Shown piece after piece: positions 11,701-23,220 of a stretch of DNA of 64,000 bases. How positions within the stretch are numbered: the first letter of the stretch is position 1; the number at the start of each line of letters is the position of its first letter. The translations under genes were made by a program, and so were the position numbers. The notes below the pieces were generated by a model. That model saw only the letters and a program-made list of their open reading frames with translations, had not been told where the DNA came from and ran no database searches. Source of the DNA: Solicoccozyma terricola (lineage: Eukaryota; Basidiomycota; Tremellomycetes; Filobasidiales; Piskurozymaceae). Where the stretch lies: assembly GCA_001600875.1 (NCBI GenBank), contig BCLD01000005.1, forward strand, positions 349,533 through 413,532, read 5' to 3'.

Positions 11701-11774
11701 TAATCCTGCACTGATTCAAGCCAGGCCATTCCTCGGGGTCAATCTCTTGCTGGATCCAGCCGTCCCAGACCCAC

Positions 11775-11795
11775 GAAAAGACAGGCTGTCCTTTC
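11775..11795. repeat. palindrome AAAGACAGGCTGTCCTTT (imperfect copy)
   Basis: One of four copies in this window of a short palindrome centred on GACAG-CTGTC; here one base is inserted in the right arm. The other copies are at 24684-24700, 41734-41752 and 41842-41860. Confidence 0.6.
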
Positions 11796-11831
11796 ATAAA
11801 GTCCGAAGCTGTCTTTTTTGCGTCCTCTCAG

Positions 11832-12048
11832 AACAGGTGTAATAATAATTGATTGCATTAACATAGTCCAAGCGAATAGTGGCATTTTGTGTAGTGTCTT
11901 ACCAGGTGCTCGCATGTTTAAGATTGTTGTAACAATGTTCATTGCTCCTAACATTGAGCTAATCCCTGATAGGTGAAGAGCGAAATTAGCTAGATCAACT
12001 GACCCACCTGAGTGAGCTTGTACACCAGCTAACGGTACATACATATTG
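11832..12048 (-). pseudogene. nuclear copy of mitochondrial cox1 (NUMT)
   Basis: The minus strand reads [32 protein letters not shown] and [19 protein letters not shown] in one open frame. This is the conserved middle of cytochrome c oxidase subunit I, including the SSMLGAMN helix. The stretch is AT-richer than its surroundings. It sits directly downstream of the intron donor of transporter relic copy 3 and is only about 72 codons long, so it is an inserted mitochondrial fragment and not a gene. Insertion ends are approximate. Confidence 0.85.
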
Positions 12049-12660
12049 ACGATGACGCTTAGGGAACTCAGGGTTGTCCGCCAACTCACCTCAGGTATCA
12101 GGCCATCCCAACTAATCAAAAGCTGCTTTTTAGCCCCAAGGTAGTGGAACATGAACAAGATCCAAAGCGAGGCGGTGAACCACAGAATGTTGGTGCCCAG
12201 CACACGCGCATCTAGGTTCAGCCGCAGTCACGATCCACGACGTACTGCTGCATTCTCCAAGTCCTTGTCACTGGCCTCGCTGAGCGGGACGTAATAGAAC
12301 ACGACGCCAAGGAAGCTCNCCCACAAGGCGGCCGCAAGGCGGCGGCAAGGTAGACCAATTGTGAGTTGAACAGGCCAGCTCGTCCCCCGTTCTTGAACAT
12401 CACTTCGACGGCAATGAGGGGAGAGACGACCACCCCCACGGCCTGCATACCTTGTGCAAAGTTGAGGCGGGATTCCATGAGCTCGTCTGGACCCGCTAAG
12501 GCGATGAAAGGGTTGGCCGCGACCTCGAGAACGGAGAGTCCGCTGCCAGTAAGGAGGTTGGAGACAACAAACCCCGGAGATGAGGGAGGATGAGGGCCAC
12601 AAGGTCAGTGAGGCGACGGTGAAGATTGCGAGTCCGCTGTCCGCGGCATGGCTTCATAGG

Positions 12661-14639
12661 CACCTCGGCCGCCTCGCCTTTCGATTATTCAGCAGCGTTT
12701 AGAACCGGAGTTTATAAGCGGAGATGGTGAACGCGATAGCCTCGGGAGATCCGAGTCAACACGTCTTCCCAAGTGAGTGAACAGGCAAATGCAGAGCTCC
12801 CTTCGAGCTGGCCTCCGAAGATGCGTCCCGCACGTCGTCGTCTTCAGAGGAGAACGTCTGCCTGTCCTCGCACGCCACGCGAGGTAACTTCGTCAGCATC
12901 CCCAATTCGCCGTGCTCGTGCTTTGGCAGTAATGGTCATCCACGTAAACTCACTCCAGCCGTTCGTCTCCCATAGTGACATGCGGCGTGCTATGCCTCTC
13001 CAACACCTTCCTCAAGTTCTTCATGATGCGCGATGGGTTGTGTGATGCACCAGCTTCGTTCGAGAGTTGCTTGAACTTGTTGTCGAAGAAGAGACTGAGC
13101 CGTCTTGCAGGCGCTGAGTTTGAATTGAGGCGATAAGTCTTTTGCCTATGCTCTACCACTCCTGTCCTCTCTACCACACCGCCTCCTCGACAACCCCTTC
13201 CAATCCTACCCACCTCCCTGGTCCCGCATCGATCTATCACTGACGATCATGACCAGCCAGAAGCATGTACGAGATAATGAGCTTGAAAGCGTTCGGTCCA
13301 TCTAGCGCAAGAAAAAGAGAGAGAGAGAGTAGCAAAGAGTAAGGGTATAAGGGTACCGATAGTGATTCAAGGGTGATCACACAGATGGCGAGGAAGATGT
13401 AATACAACCCATATGAACTTTGCACAGCGACCCCCTGTTGTTTACGGATTGATTGGAGCAGGGGATTGTATAAGAATGTGGTGAGAAAGCTCTATTACAG
13501 CGACTACTCCAGCTCGCTTACCCTCATCCTATATAGAGGAGTCAGCAGCATAGAACAATAGAGAAACGGTTACCCTTCTGCCCAGGTGGGCTCAGCAAAC
13601 CCACCTCCATGAAACAATAGAATGCATTGTTCCCTTGCCTCGCCAAGTGATGTCTCAACCCTGTTCCTGAGCCACTCCCTTGTTCCTTCCTGTTCCACTG
13701 TTGAATCTGAGATGATACTCCCGATCCATCCATCTTCAACAGCCCCGGACTTTGATGGTCGACACAGACACGTCCTTTGCGGGTATCCAAACAGTCCGAC
13801 TCTAACATGTGGCACAGAATTCTCAGGCAACTGAGTTTGATTGTTGACACAGACATCTACCCCACTGTGATCATACAGACTTGGATGGTCGGCCCGACAT
13901 GACAGGTCATTTCCCCAGACTTTGGTACGTCTGTCTGACAGCAACTCGTAGGTCCACGGCGCGTGGACGCCGGGAGAAGCATCTCAGAGGTTCAGGTCGA
14001 GACACAGGACCATTGTGCCCGAATCCCCATCATTTTGGGCCAGTCAAAGCACCTTTGAATTGTCCTCTCGGTGATGCCTCATAGCATGAACATAATTACT
14101 CCATGGAAAGATGGCGACGGAGGTTGTCTTTGACCTTGCCGTGATGAATGTCGACTCGACGTAAGCCAAAAGTTTCGCTTGAGTGGGATCTCGAATTGTT
14201 ATTTCTCAGAGTCACCTGACACATGTCGCCACCTCTGGTCCCTGTTGGATAACTTTACCGAAGCCTAAGACTGCAGCAGTAATTGTAGACAGGAGAGAAG
14301 TCAGACTGACGTTAGATAGGGAGTGCACCACCATCTTGAATCCTTGCCACCGGTAATATCGAGCCGCTCGCACGCCACGCGGAGGTCCCTTTAACCTCTG
14401 CGACCTTTCGACCTCTCGCGTTGGGACGTGGGTCAATTACTTGAGGTATCCTTCGAAGACGAGCACAATAGCTGGCAGGTGGGGAAATGACGGGTCGTGT
14501 CGACTACAAGGAATGGCTGCGATATCTCCGTAACATACTAGCCACCTCCAGCCTCTTCATACATACTCCTATCCCACCTTCAGGCGACGTACTCAGCCAT
14601 CCAGGGCTCCCGTCAAGCCGAGCTCCTGAGGATCATCTG
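12661..14639. other. no gene recognised
   Basis: Includes a short GA-rich tract (13318-13332) and a minus-strand frame at 13570-13944 ending in LLFHGGGF, the oxyanion-hole motif of HSL-type hydrolases. No other hydrolase motif supports it. Nothing else is recognisable. Confidence 0.4.
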
Positions 14640-15090
14640 GAGGACCGATCTACCTGAAGGTCAGGATCCAACACCACACCTTGTGCAACTTAAATCCGCG
14701 TATTCGAATGTCAATGTGCTTCGAGTGAGCAGTGGGTTAGGGAGATAAGGTGCAGAAGTTGGTTGACCTTTATGGGTAGAGAGATGTAAACCTTTCTCCA
14801 TCGGCGTTGCCGCACGTAAAGGAGCACTGTTGATCAGCCCAAATCGTTCCACGAGCTGTTGAATGTAGGGTTGCTGATTGATTGAGATCGTCCATTCCTC
14901 CCATTAACGGGATACTTGCATCCCCAACAGTGATCCACCATCGATTGTCCCTCTATCTTCTATCGCATGAGCCTTGCCAAGCTGTTTGTTGGGAATGCAG
15001 CTCAAAATGGGTGGTCGTTCGCAGATGAGCAATATGGTGTTTTGAAAAGTTCTTCGGGGCCACATTGGGTATTGGGCGCCTGGGTCCAAG
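14640..15090 (-). mobile_element. Ty1/copia reverse transcriptase relic
   Basis: The minus strand reads GGSLLGMQVSR at about 14920 (equivalent to the conserved FLLGMQV after the catalytic YxDD region), then QPYIQQLVERFGL and ATPMEKGLHLS at about 14870-14780, in the order found in copia Pol. Upstream, a degraded stretch (15090-14960) lines up with the region following the YVDD box, but the box itself is lost. No LTR is seen next to it. Confidence 0.65.
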
Positions 15091-15428
15091 GACGAATATT
15101 CGCAGCTTTCAGCTGCCTTCAATCCATCTTTGGCGCCGATGGTACGCCGAGTTGAGCAGCTCCGCCCACTGCATCGGCGGGCAGTAGCAGAAGTTGACGA
15201 GTTCCGGGGAGGCATGTCATCTTTGAGGCCTGGCAAGTCGCACCGCCCCTGGTTCGCCCACACGGGAAGATTACCACGTCCGTCCATAATCATCGAAGCA
15301 CGTCCTCAACCGCTCGCTACAATAGAATAGAAGCCGAAGCGCCTCTCCCGTCTCCTATCCACCGCCGTGTCATCCGAGCGTCCGTCATGACCTTGGTCTG
15401 CTGGCGAAGCGGATAAACTTTGACTCGC

Positions 15429-15990
15429 TCAAACGGCGGAGCCGTCGGCCCCAAGGACCTTCTGAGCAACGCGCCCGAGATTCGAGGACGAGGACGTAGT
15501 GACCTTGTAGTCAAAGGTCATGACCGGTCCGGGCTCCGAGATGTTTGTGATGGCTACGCCGGTGTCCTTCTGGGCGTAAGACTTGGAGTTCGGGTTGGAC
15601 TTGACATTGAACGTGTGGTTCTGCGTGCTACCGGGGTAGACGTCGCCTTGGTCACCACTCCCGCCCCAATAGAGTCCCAACTGGCGCAAGCCATCAGCCT
15701 GCTCCAGAGCAACGTGCGGGTGGAGTTGATCGTTGTTGGACATGATGGTGTCGTCGATGTGCCAGACTACGGGGCGTCGGAGAGGGTAAGCAACGCGCCT
15801 CCAGAGATGATCTTGCCGGTCAGAGCTTACCCATCAGCCCTCCTGCTGGCAACGAAGCGTCGTAGCCGACCTTCTCGCGATTCTCCACGAGGAAGTACTC
15901 GGGAGAACCGGATTTACCGCTGGTCCACAGTTTGTACACGGTAGCGGACTTGGCCTTGACGTCAGCAACAGGAACTAAGCCTTCGGCTGA
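15429..15990 (-). pseudogene. M6-like (immune inhibitor A type) peptidase, C-terminal fragment
   Basis: Two exons join in phase: about 15990-15831 and 15766-15429, with a GT-AG intron at 15767-15830. Together they read EYFLVENREKVGYDASLP, GGLMVWHIDD, HPHVALEQADG, PGSTQNHTFN and a terminal beta domain. This matches the segment after the HExxH centre in M6-family secreted metalloproteases. The catalytic domain is absent: sequence upstream of 15990 changes to unrelated DNA. Only about 165 codons survive. Confidence 0.7.
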
Positions 15991-16125
15991 GCCACGACCT
16001 TGAGGAAATGAGGGCCTCTCATAACGCCAGGCGGGACTACGAGTACAAGGCACGGATGCGCCTATACGAGGAATGCGAGCCTGTTCCAGGCAAGCGAACT
16101 CGCGGAAAACGCCCGGCGGCGGATC

Positions 16126-16520
16126 TTGAGTCTCGCCAGAAGTGCACACAGGGGAGACCTGGAAGCAAACGGATCCGGTTGGCTTGCGAGACCAGGCTAC
16201 TATTTCAAGTCCACCGTCTTCTGGCTCCTAGCGCCCATCTGCATGGTCAAGATCTTGCAACGGCGACTGACGGATGTCGATCTCGGCTTAGAACCACGGC
16301 TGCATTTGCAGTACCAGCTGTTGAAAAGATTACACCAGTCCTTCACCGATGAGTTCGCGCTAAAAGGCTTTGCAGGTAACGGCCCCTTCTCGTTTTGTGC
16401 TTGTTTGCTTTTCTAACTTCCTCTGATTGGACACCTAACTAATGAACAACCCAGGAACGAACACCTCTTATCAAGCGCGGGTGTCTCGAGTTCCTTGCAA
16501 GTGGAGTGGTTCAACTTGAT
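16126..16520 (+). pseudogene. unrecognised protein, exon pair
   Basis: An open stretch reads YYFKSTVFWLLAPICMVK, ILQRRLTDVDLGLEP and HLQYQLLKRLHQSFTDEFAL. It ends at a GT donor near 16376. A branch-like CTAAC and acceptor CCCAG (about 16455) lead into about 20 more codons before a stop. The composition looks like real coding sequence (hydrophobic helix, then charged helix), but I do not know the family. No start is evident, since the frame runs open towards the truncated peptidase at 15990, so it is probably a fragment. Confidence 0.4.
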
Positions 16521-17780
16521 CACCGTGGTATGTGACTTCACGAGTGAATGGTGCTCAGTTAGCCTTTAGTCTTGGAAACAGCGCGATGGCAATCAGTTGC
16601 TTCGGACACTGGTGGTGATTTTCTTGCTCGAGACCACTGGCCCAGATGAAGGCGGCGGTTAATGTCAGACAGTCTCCCAGTCGATACATAAGATTATCAA
16701 TCTGGAAGGGGACCGCTCCCCGGTGAGACACCGGTTTGACAGCGATCATGCCAACAGATAAATCATTTTGTGTTGATCGAAGGCAAGATGGGGGAGATTT
16801 GTTTGTGTTTGCGGTGCCCATGGCACTCTCAGAGTCCCCAAACTGTCAACGTCTGTGAACGTATTCGATCGACAAGTTCTCGATTAGCCACTCTACGTCA
16901 AAATTAGAGAGCCATCGAATCGAAGGGAGCAACTGTGAATCATTGGCGATGTAGGATTTATGCTGCGGTCCTCGGTGACAGACCCACTGAGTTAGTTTTA
17001 CAGCTCCCACTTACTAACTGTAGACAAGAACACTTCATCATGAGATGGTGCGAGTTTGAACACCGAATGGAAGGGCGCCGATGAGGTGATTCGCTGAAGC
17101 AGATTTATAAGGATCCTGTCGCTATGTTACTGATTAATAGTGGGCCTGCCACGCAGATAGCACAGATAGATAACTGCACAACGTACATGACGGCCATGCC
17201 TGCTGTGATTAGCCTGTGTGAAGCGGTTCTGAACACGTTATGGGGATTGGCGGAATCTTGATAGGTCATTTCTAGATGTCGTTAATCCGTGGAGTCGGCA
17301 AGGCGATTTTTTCTTACAGTCTTTTTGAGACCATTTCATCACAGGCTCGAAATAGGCTAACAACCGCGTGGTATGGTACGCAGCGGCATATTAAGTTAGT
17401 GGTTGTCACAGGCATCTTACGCAAGGGTGTTGCCTCTCAAACCTCCCCCTCGTTTATCAGCACACGTTCGTAACAAAGGCGTTCTGGTCAAGCCGAAGGC
17501 AAGCTTCTCTGCTCCACACGGCGTGACCTTGCAATGAGATGTGAGGATGGGGGGGGGGGGGGGGCTGGATTGCATTATCCTCGGTGAGAACAAGAAGCCC
17601 GACCTCTGGCATGCAATATTGATCATCTACCATATGACGTCAACTGCTTCCATGTCAAGGACGAGGCGGTTCACGTTCGCGTCCGCAGGAAGATGGTCCG
17701 TTATCTATCATCCATACCGCTGGACATTTGAGANTACAATACACTGCGCCAAGGGCCAAAGCAATCCGTATTAACGTGCG
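16521..17780. other. no gene recognised; G16 homopolymer
   Basis: Contains a run of 16 G (17549-17564), a likely assembly-sensitive spot, and one N at 17734. No coding or RNA gene signals seen. Confidence 0.5.
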
Positions 17781-18880
17781 TCACGACAGCTTGCTCACCC
17801 CGGTCATCTTTCCGAGGATGACCTTGATCTTCGCCTCCTCAATGGACCCAAGGCACAGCAGAGCAAGCTCTTCTAGTCTTATCGCGTCGAGGCGAGTCAC
17901 CGAGACCTCCGGAACCGCGCAAAGAATACCTGTTCCCAGGGCTTTGGTTAGGAGCAAGAATTTTCGACCGCGTTGAAGACGCTTCTTCAAGGTTGACTTC
18001 GCCTTGGCATCCAGTGCGGCTGCCACAAAACACTTCTCGTTGCATAGCTGCTCATAGATCAGTTTCTGTAAAGTACGAGGATGAGTGCTAGAAGGCGAGG
18101 GATGTCGCTGTTGACGCGGGGGGATGCTAGAATCAGCTTGACTGACGTCCTTTCAAAACCGTGTTACGTACGTCTACAAAGGTCTGATAGCTTACACCCA
18201 GCCGCCAATACGCCCAATTCGTTGCAACGCTGAGAGCTTGAGATCGATTGTCCAGGGCTTGCAGGTCCTGGAAACGGTACAATATACCTTCGGCGGTCCC
18301 CGCGGAAGCTATGGCGACATCCTCGGCTGAGGCAGGGAGTCCGCGACAGGAAACCCTGGACAGACGNTCCTCTTGGACGCCAGCAGCNTGCGCCTCGCGG
18401 TTTACTTGCGAAAAGTCTTTAAGGATCAGTGCGTCGAGAAGGACGGCCGCCTTGTTTCCGGCGAAGTTTCGACTTTGTTGTCGCTGGACCAAATGATGAT
18501 GTTTGCCTTGGACTTCCGATGGCGTGGTGCATGAACTACTTCCACGGGCATCGCTGTAGCTCTCCTGATCCTCGTGTAAAATGATCTTATTTGACAATCT
18601 ACTCAGCTACACGGCAAAGCGAGCGCAATCAACTTCAGTTGCATACCTCGTATTCCTGAAAATCAAGCTCCACCACCAAATTCGGGGCCCAAGCCACTTC
18701 GATGACGTTTTCATCTGAGAACGCAGTGATGAGCGCCAGATAGGCTGTAGCCGCGTTCATGGCGGCAACCTCGGGGTCCGAAATGCTGATTAGCCTCCGA
18801 ATGTACTTGATCATCTCCGAAAGGTGTGCGTCGCCTGTAATAAGATCCTGACTGGACGGTTTGAGTTGAACCCGATTCAT
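17781..18880 (-). CDS. uncharacterised three-exon protein, 317 aa
   Basis: Exons 18647-18880, 18172-18606 and 17781-18065 each have a length divisible by three and are joined by GT-AG introns of 40 and 106 bp, so all junctions are phase 0. The start is the first ATG in frame (18880) and the stop is TGA at 17781. The protein is predicted soluble. Its N-terminus is helical (SEMIKYIRRLISISDPE, ATAYLALITAF), the middle has a Gln/His-rich loop (about residues 95-120), and the C-terminus is Lys/Arg-rich (KSTLKKRLQRGRKFLL). I recognise no family. Two ambiguous bases (18367, 18388) fall in exon 2. The clean splice structure, unlike the relics around it, argues that it is a real gene. Confidence 0.6.
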
Positions 18881-19631
18881 GATTCGACCCAACAATGATG
18901 CTTTGTGCTACCAACTATTACGGAAGGGACGTCAACGAGTGGCCTTATATCCGTGCTGCCCATGGGTCACAGCTACCTCACATCACTTGGCGCACGGAGG
19001 ACAATGGATCATGACTGAAGGGGGATAGCTGGCTCATATGCGAAACGTCGTCCGATACCGGTGAAAGTGGTTCAATTTCTCTATTGTTCAAGCCCAGATG
19101 AGGAAGGGGGCGAAGACGCCCTGAGCACGTAACTGCGATTTAAATGACGCTGAATTTGCCCCCCTCGCGTCTCAAACCCAACGTGAAACGCTGAGATTGC
19201 GGGACAGAGCATCAACTGGGGACCGCATGCTTGGGCGCTTACGAGGAAAGCTGAAACCTCCAGTCACCCATTGGTGATTATTCAAACGTTTCACCCTCGG
19301 TCACAGCGAAAGTTCCATTGTGTCTCGTTTGGTCATTATCCATCGGTTTCAGCGCAAGGGGAACAAAAGACATCCTTGTTCTGCAAGAAAGAACGGGACA
19401 AACCGAGACAATAAGGAGGCAATGAGAGAACAACCGGTTGCGAAGCGGAGGCCAAGTCTCCTCGCCTAGAAACTTGTTTACCGGTGAACACTCGACGAGG
19501 ATCCTCAAGAGAGCTCTACGGTTTTGGAATTGGGGTGCTGCTATTGCAATCAAGCCATTGAGGAACCATCATATTTAGTGAAGGCTGACACCATCCAACA
19601 GGGCATCCATCCTACGTTCCATAACCCAATC
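18881..19631. other. intergenic region between divergent genes
   Basis: The minus-strand gene at 17781-18880 and the plus-strand kinase at 19632 diverge from this interval, so it should hold both promoters. No clear TATA box or other motif was found. Confidence 0.45.
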
Positions 19632-20915
19632 ATGGCGTATCCAGTATCCTTTAATTACGCAAGGCTTGGAAGTGGAGGTCAAGGTCGTGTCTTCCTTCTA
19701 AACAGCCGGTTGGTCGGGGTGAGTCAGCTTGATTGTCTGCTCTCGATGTCACTGGTGGCTACCTAGCTTCGCAGAGTTTGGCTCTCAAGACGCCCAAACG
19801 TCAAGGCCATGAAGCATCACGAATGCTAATCATACACGAAGCCAGTATCTTATCGTCGCTAACGCATCCGAACATCGTTGCTTACAGAGGATTCATCAAC
19901 CAACCCTTTGGTTATTTACAAGAAGCTTGTCCTCGCAGCAACCTTCAGTCCATGTTGCAGTGGTTTCGCTCGCAGCAGTAAGTCAGCGACCTTGGGATGG
20001 ATGTTGTTTTTATGGACTTACATGATATCCCTGCTCCCGCCCACCCTTCCAATCTGGATCATCGCAGGAAGCCGTTGCCAGAGACTTTCGTAAGGACCGT
20101 ATTCTGTCAAATGGTACTGACTTTGGATTACTGTCATAGCGCTGAACACCGCGGATATGCTGTCATACACCGCGACGTCCGGCCGGAAAACAGTGAGGCA
20201 TGCGCAGTATTGTGTTACGTCTTCTCCTGATTGTTTGTTGTGGCACGCAGTACTCCTGGGTCCAGACGGTCGCCTTCGGCTGATAGATTTTGGATGCGCA
20301 GTTCTGGCGCATCCCCCATCGGTGGTCTTGAGTGCAGCATCTGAGGTGAGTGCGTTAAAAGCGAAAGCGAAAAGCGCCGCTGACGCATAGGTACATGATC
20401 GTCTTCAGAACCCTCGACAGTCAAGATACCGAGCTCCGGTAAGTGTGATAGGACAGGTCATGCCAACTTTCCATAATAACCCCCATATGGAAAATCGCGC
20501 ACAGGAATTGAGGCAGGATCTTCCATACACCAGTAGCGTTGACGTCTACAGCCTGGGCATTGTTCTTCTGGAATGCATCTTAACGTAAGCCAACGGTGGA
20601 AAACATCTTGGATGTCGTTGACTCATCGCTCGACCCTCATCCGCCTGCTAAGATCGTGCTCCCACCCTCATGGTATCCAAGCGCCAACCACATTATCGCG
20701 ATGGTTCTCGCCTGAATGTCAACGAATCATCCAGTGGATGGTGTCGGAGGTGAGTCTGCTGGGCATATGGAAGACACAGGCGACATCGCGACATATGAAA
20801 GTTGACCGCCTGCTCGGTGACGTCGTCGGGACAGGCTGAAGTGAGACCTTCCTCAAGGGATATCTTACAGAATCCCTTTTTTAACACTTGCTTCGAGGGA
20901 CAAATCAGACTTTGA
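19632..20915 (+). CDS. small protein kinase with HRDVRPEN catalytic loop, 265 aa
   Basis: Eight exons join in frame: 19632-19718, 19775-19977, 20068-20192, 20251-20345, 20409-20438, 20505-20584, 20653-20749 and 20835-20915. One exon is only 30 nt. Kinase subdomains appear in order: Gly loop LGSGGQGRVF, the Lys of LALKTPK, HPNIVAYRGF, LDYCHS, catalytic loop HRDVRPEN, RLIDFGCA, RYRAPE, DVYSLGIVLLE and the terminal RPSSRDIL. The catalytic Asp, the Asn and the DFG Asp are present. The Lys normally found two residues after the catalytic Asp is Arg. The protein is essentially a bare kinase domain. It lies directly upstream of a NEK-like kinase in the same orientation and may be a divergent tandem relative. 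Substrate unknown. Confidence 0.8.
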
Positions 20916-21392
20916 CGTGGGATTGGTCTGCCAAGGTCTTTAGGGAGAAGAGAGTACCGGTAGACTTTTGTAGCAAAACCTTGACAATAAGTAATTGACC
21001 GTCCCCTACCATTGAGCTCGCATTACATCCAGCCTACATGTGCCCGCAACTGAGTAAAAGAAAACCGGAGACAGAGCTGAATTGGCAACAGTTGATTGAC
21101 CATGCTTCTTGACGGGTTTCTGAACAGTTTGCAAATGCTCGTTTGGACATCATTTAACCACGGTGAGGCGAAGGATGAAAAAGTTGATTTGGAAAAAGTC
21201 GGTTAAAAAAAAACCGCTCATTGTGGTTGCGAGATTGACTGAAACGTTTCTCACGAACAATGACTACGAGCGTGAAGATTGGAGAACGCGTTTCAGCCCC
21301 TTGACCCATTTTCTTGGATGTTTTAATATTCTGAATCAGCCTGATCGACCGCTACCCTCCACTGTGCCCTATTGTGCGGATGGACGGGTCTG
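20916..21392. other. spacer between the two kinase genes
   Basis: No motif recognised; AT-rich with A-runs near 21180-21210. Confidence 0.45.
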
Positions 21393-23220
21393 ATGGATAT
21401 ATTATACTCTCCTTTACGATCGGAGAATGTTCCAACAGCTGCACTTCGCGACTGGGTACATCTTCGCATCTCCTTCAGCTCTCCTTCAGTAGAACGACAT
21501 TTGCCCGGGGTTCACTCAAATCCAGCGTCTCGGAGAAGGTGGTTTTGGCGTCGTTTATCTTGCCAAACGACATCCGATGAAGAGGTGAGTTTCAACAGGC
21601 ATCGATAGATGCTGCACCGAACGCTGATGCACGTTGTATGCCTATGGATCGCTTCCACAGCTTTGTGCTGTCAAGGTTGTCAAAGACACGATTTCTCCCT
21701 CTGATCAACAGGCTTTCAGCAATGAGGCGTTTGCCCTTCGTCAGCTTTCCCATCCAAACGTGGTCAGATTCATAGACNTGGTNCACTATCAAACCAACAA
21801 TTGCATCGTCATGGAGTANTGCGGCGGTGGCGATTTGCGTTCNNTGTTGAACGAGAATATTGAANGCGGGTGAGTTGGCTGGGCAAGTGATGTGCGAGGN
21901 NAGAGCCGCAATATCTGAGCGTCAATGTATCTNCCAGGGGCAGCATACCTGAGGTTCGAGTCATCTCTATCCTNGTGCAACTGCNTCTTGCATTGCATCA
22001 CTGTCACCACTCCTATCGAGGCGAGTGGACGCTGCTGCACCGCGATATCAAGCCTGAGAATGGTACGCGATTTGGGCTGCTATAGGACGCTGAGCAAGCT
22101 ACTGATATTTGACCTTCTTCCGCAAGTACTGTTCGCCGCCGGAGGTGCCGTCAAGCTCGCCGACTTTGGTCTGGCTAAGATCCTTGACAACGGCATTCAG
22201 CAGGCGATATCTTTTGTAGGAGTAAGTTGGGTATGCGGCAAGCCNCATTCAAGGACTGACCGAGCGCATGTGCAACTCAGACTAGGGGTTACCTATCTCC
22301 TGTAAGCTGGTTGTCAGAGTACACTTCACTTCATGGCCTGCTGACACTGCTTACTTTGCTGGCAATGGCATTCTGCAGGAAGTCCTCGGTGGCAAGCCCT
22401 ATGATTTGAAGGCAGACATGTTCAGCTTGGGATGCTTGCTTTTTGAGCTTTGCACCCTCACGTAAGTGTTCCTGACCGTAGAATATCTGCTAATCTGTAG
22501 GGGTTTGCTTCTTGTTACTGACTAGATTTGGTTCACAAATGTACAGTTGTCCAGATTTAAGCCAGAGAGGACTGAAGCGAGCCATCGCGTTACTCTTACC
22601 AACACGATATTCCTCAGAGTTGAGCGAAGTCATTCAGACTCTGCTCTACATTGATGTGCGTCTGTTCGCTAGCCCATTTCCCCTTGTTTTACGACTCTGG
22701 GGAGCTCATTTGACGTCCTACAACAATGCAGCCATCAAAGAGACCTTCAACCAGCGATCTTCTTTCTCGACCAATTATAGCGAGATGGCTGCAAACAGAC
22801 TTGGCCGTGGATTCTGCCGAGGAGTGAATGTCAAGAATTTCCCCCCAAGGTACCTCAAGCTGACCAAACCATTTGCTTGTCTTTTGCCCCTTGAATTTGA
22901 CGTAGAAAACGCCCGTCTGGTGCGGAACGGGAAATCATCGAACGGGAAGAACAATTGAGGGTACGGGAAGAGCGAATGCGCGCAAGAGAACGTATTGTCG
23001 AAGCGGAGAAGGCAGCGCTCAATGCACAGTTCAGGAAGTGCGTATACAAGTGATAGTCCACACCTTTCTCTATAGCGCCCTTACTGAAGCAAGTGGACGG
23101 TTGAACAGGCTAGCTATGCGGACATCTCTCTCGCCAACTGTCGAAGGAGATGGCGTCCGCTATGCAAAATCACCTTCACCTCAGACCGGCCAACGAGGGA
23201 ACGGGAAGAAACGTGGTTGA
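21393..23220 (+). CDS. NEK/NimA-like protein kinase with C-terminal coiled coil
   Basis: Exons with consistent phases: about 21516-21584, 21661-21869, 21938-22062, 22127-22221, 22281-22301, 22379-22461, 22526-22655, 22732-22823, 22906-23037 and 23076-23220. Motifs in order are RLGEGGFGVVYLA, LCAVKVV, HPNVVRFID, HRDIKPEN, LADFGLAKIL, TRGYLSPE, DMFSLGCLLFE and KRPSTSDLL. A charged coiled coil follows (EREIIEREEQ, EERMRARERIVEAEKAAL) and then a basic tail. Kinase plus coiled coil is the NEK arrangement; these kinases control mitosis and microtubules. The junction 21584/21661 is out of phase, and the only alternative acceptor (21608) brings an in-frame TGA. This marks either an early lesion or a sequence error; several N bases lie nearby. 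The start is uncertain (an ATG at 21393 is possible). Confidence 0.7.

Larger units (their letters stand above)
11739..12660 (-). pseudogene. FucP-like MFS transporter relic (copy 3)
   Basis: Minus-strand blocks match the gene at 59552-62619: a LEVAANPFIALAGPDELME-like stretch, LNFAQGMQAVGVVVSPL and GLFNSQLVYLA (about 12560-12350). FYYVPLSEASDKDLE (about 12310-12260) and [18 protein letters not shown] (about 12150-12090) follow. The last block ends at a GT donor (GAG/GTGAGTTGG), and the intron it opens is filled by mitochondrial DNA. Frame changes occur near 12590 and 12350, and one N is present at 12319. The C-terminal helices are missing. Confidence 0.75.

Noticed and set aside
13570..13944. 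HSL-type hydrolase from LLFHGGGF
   Set aside because: Only the HGGG motif is present; no nucleophile elbow, acid or His motif follows and no splice structure supports it.
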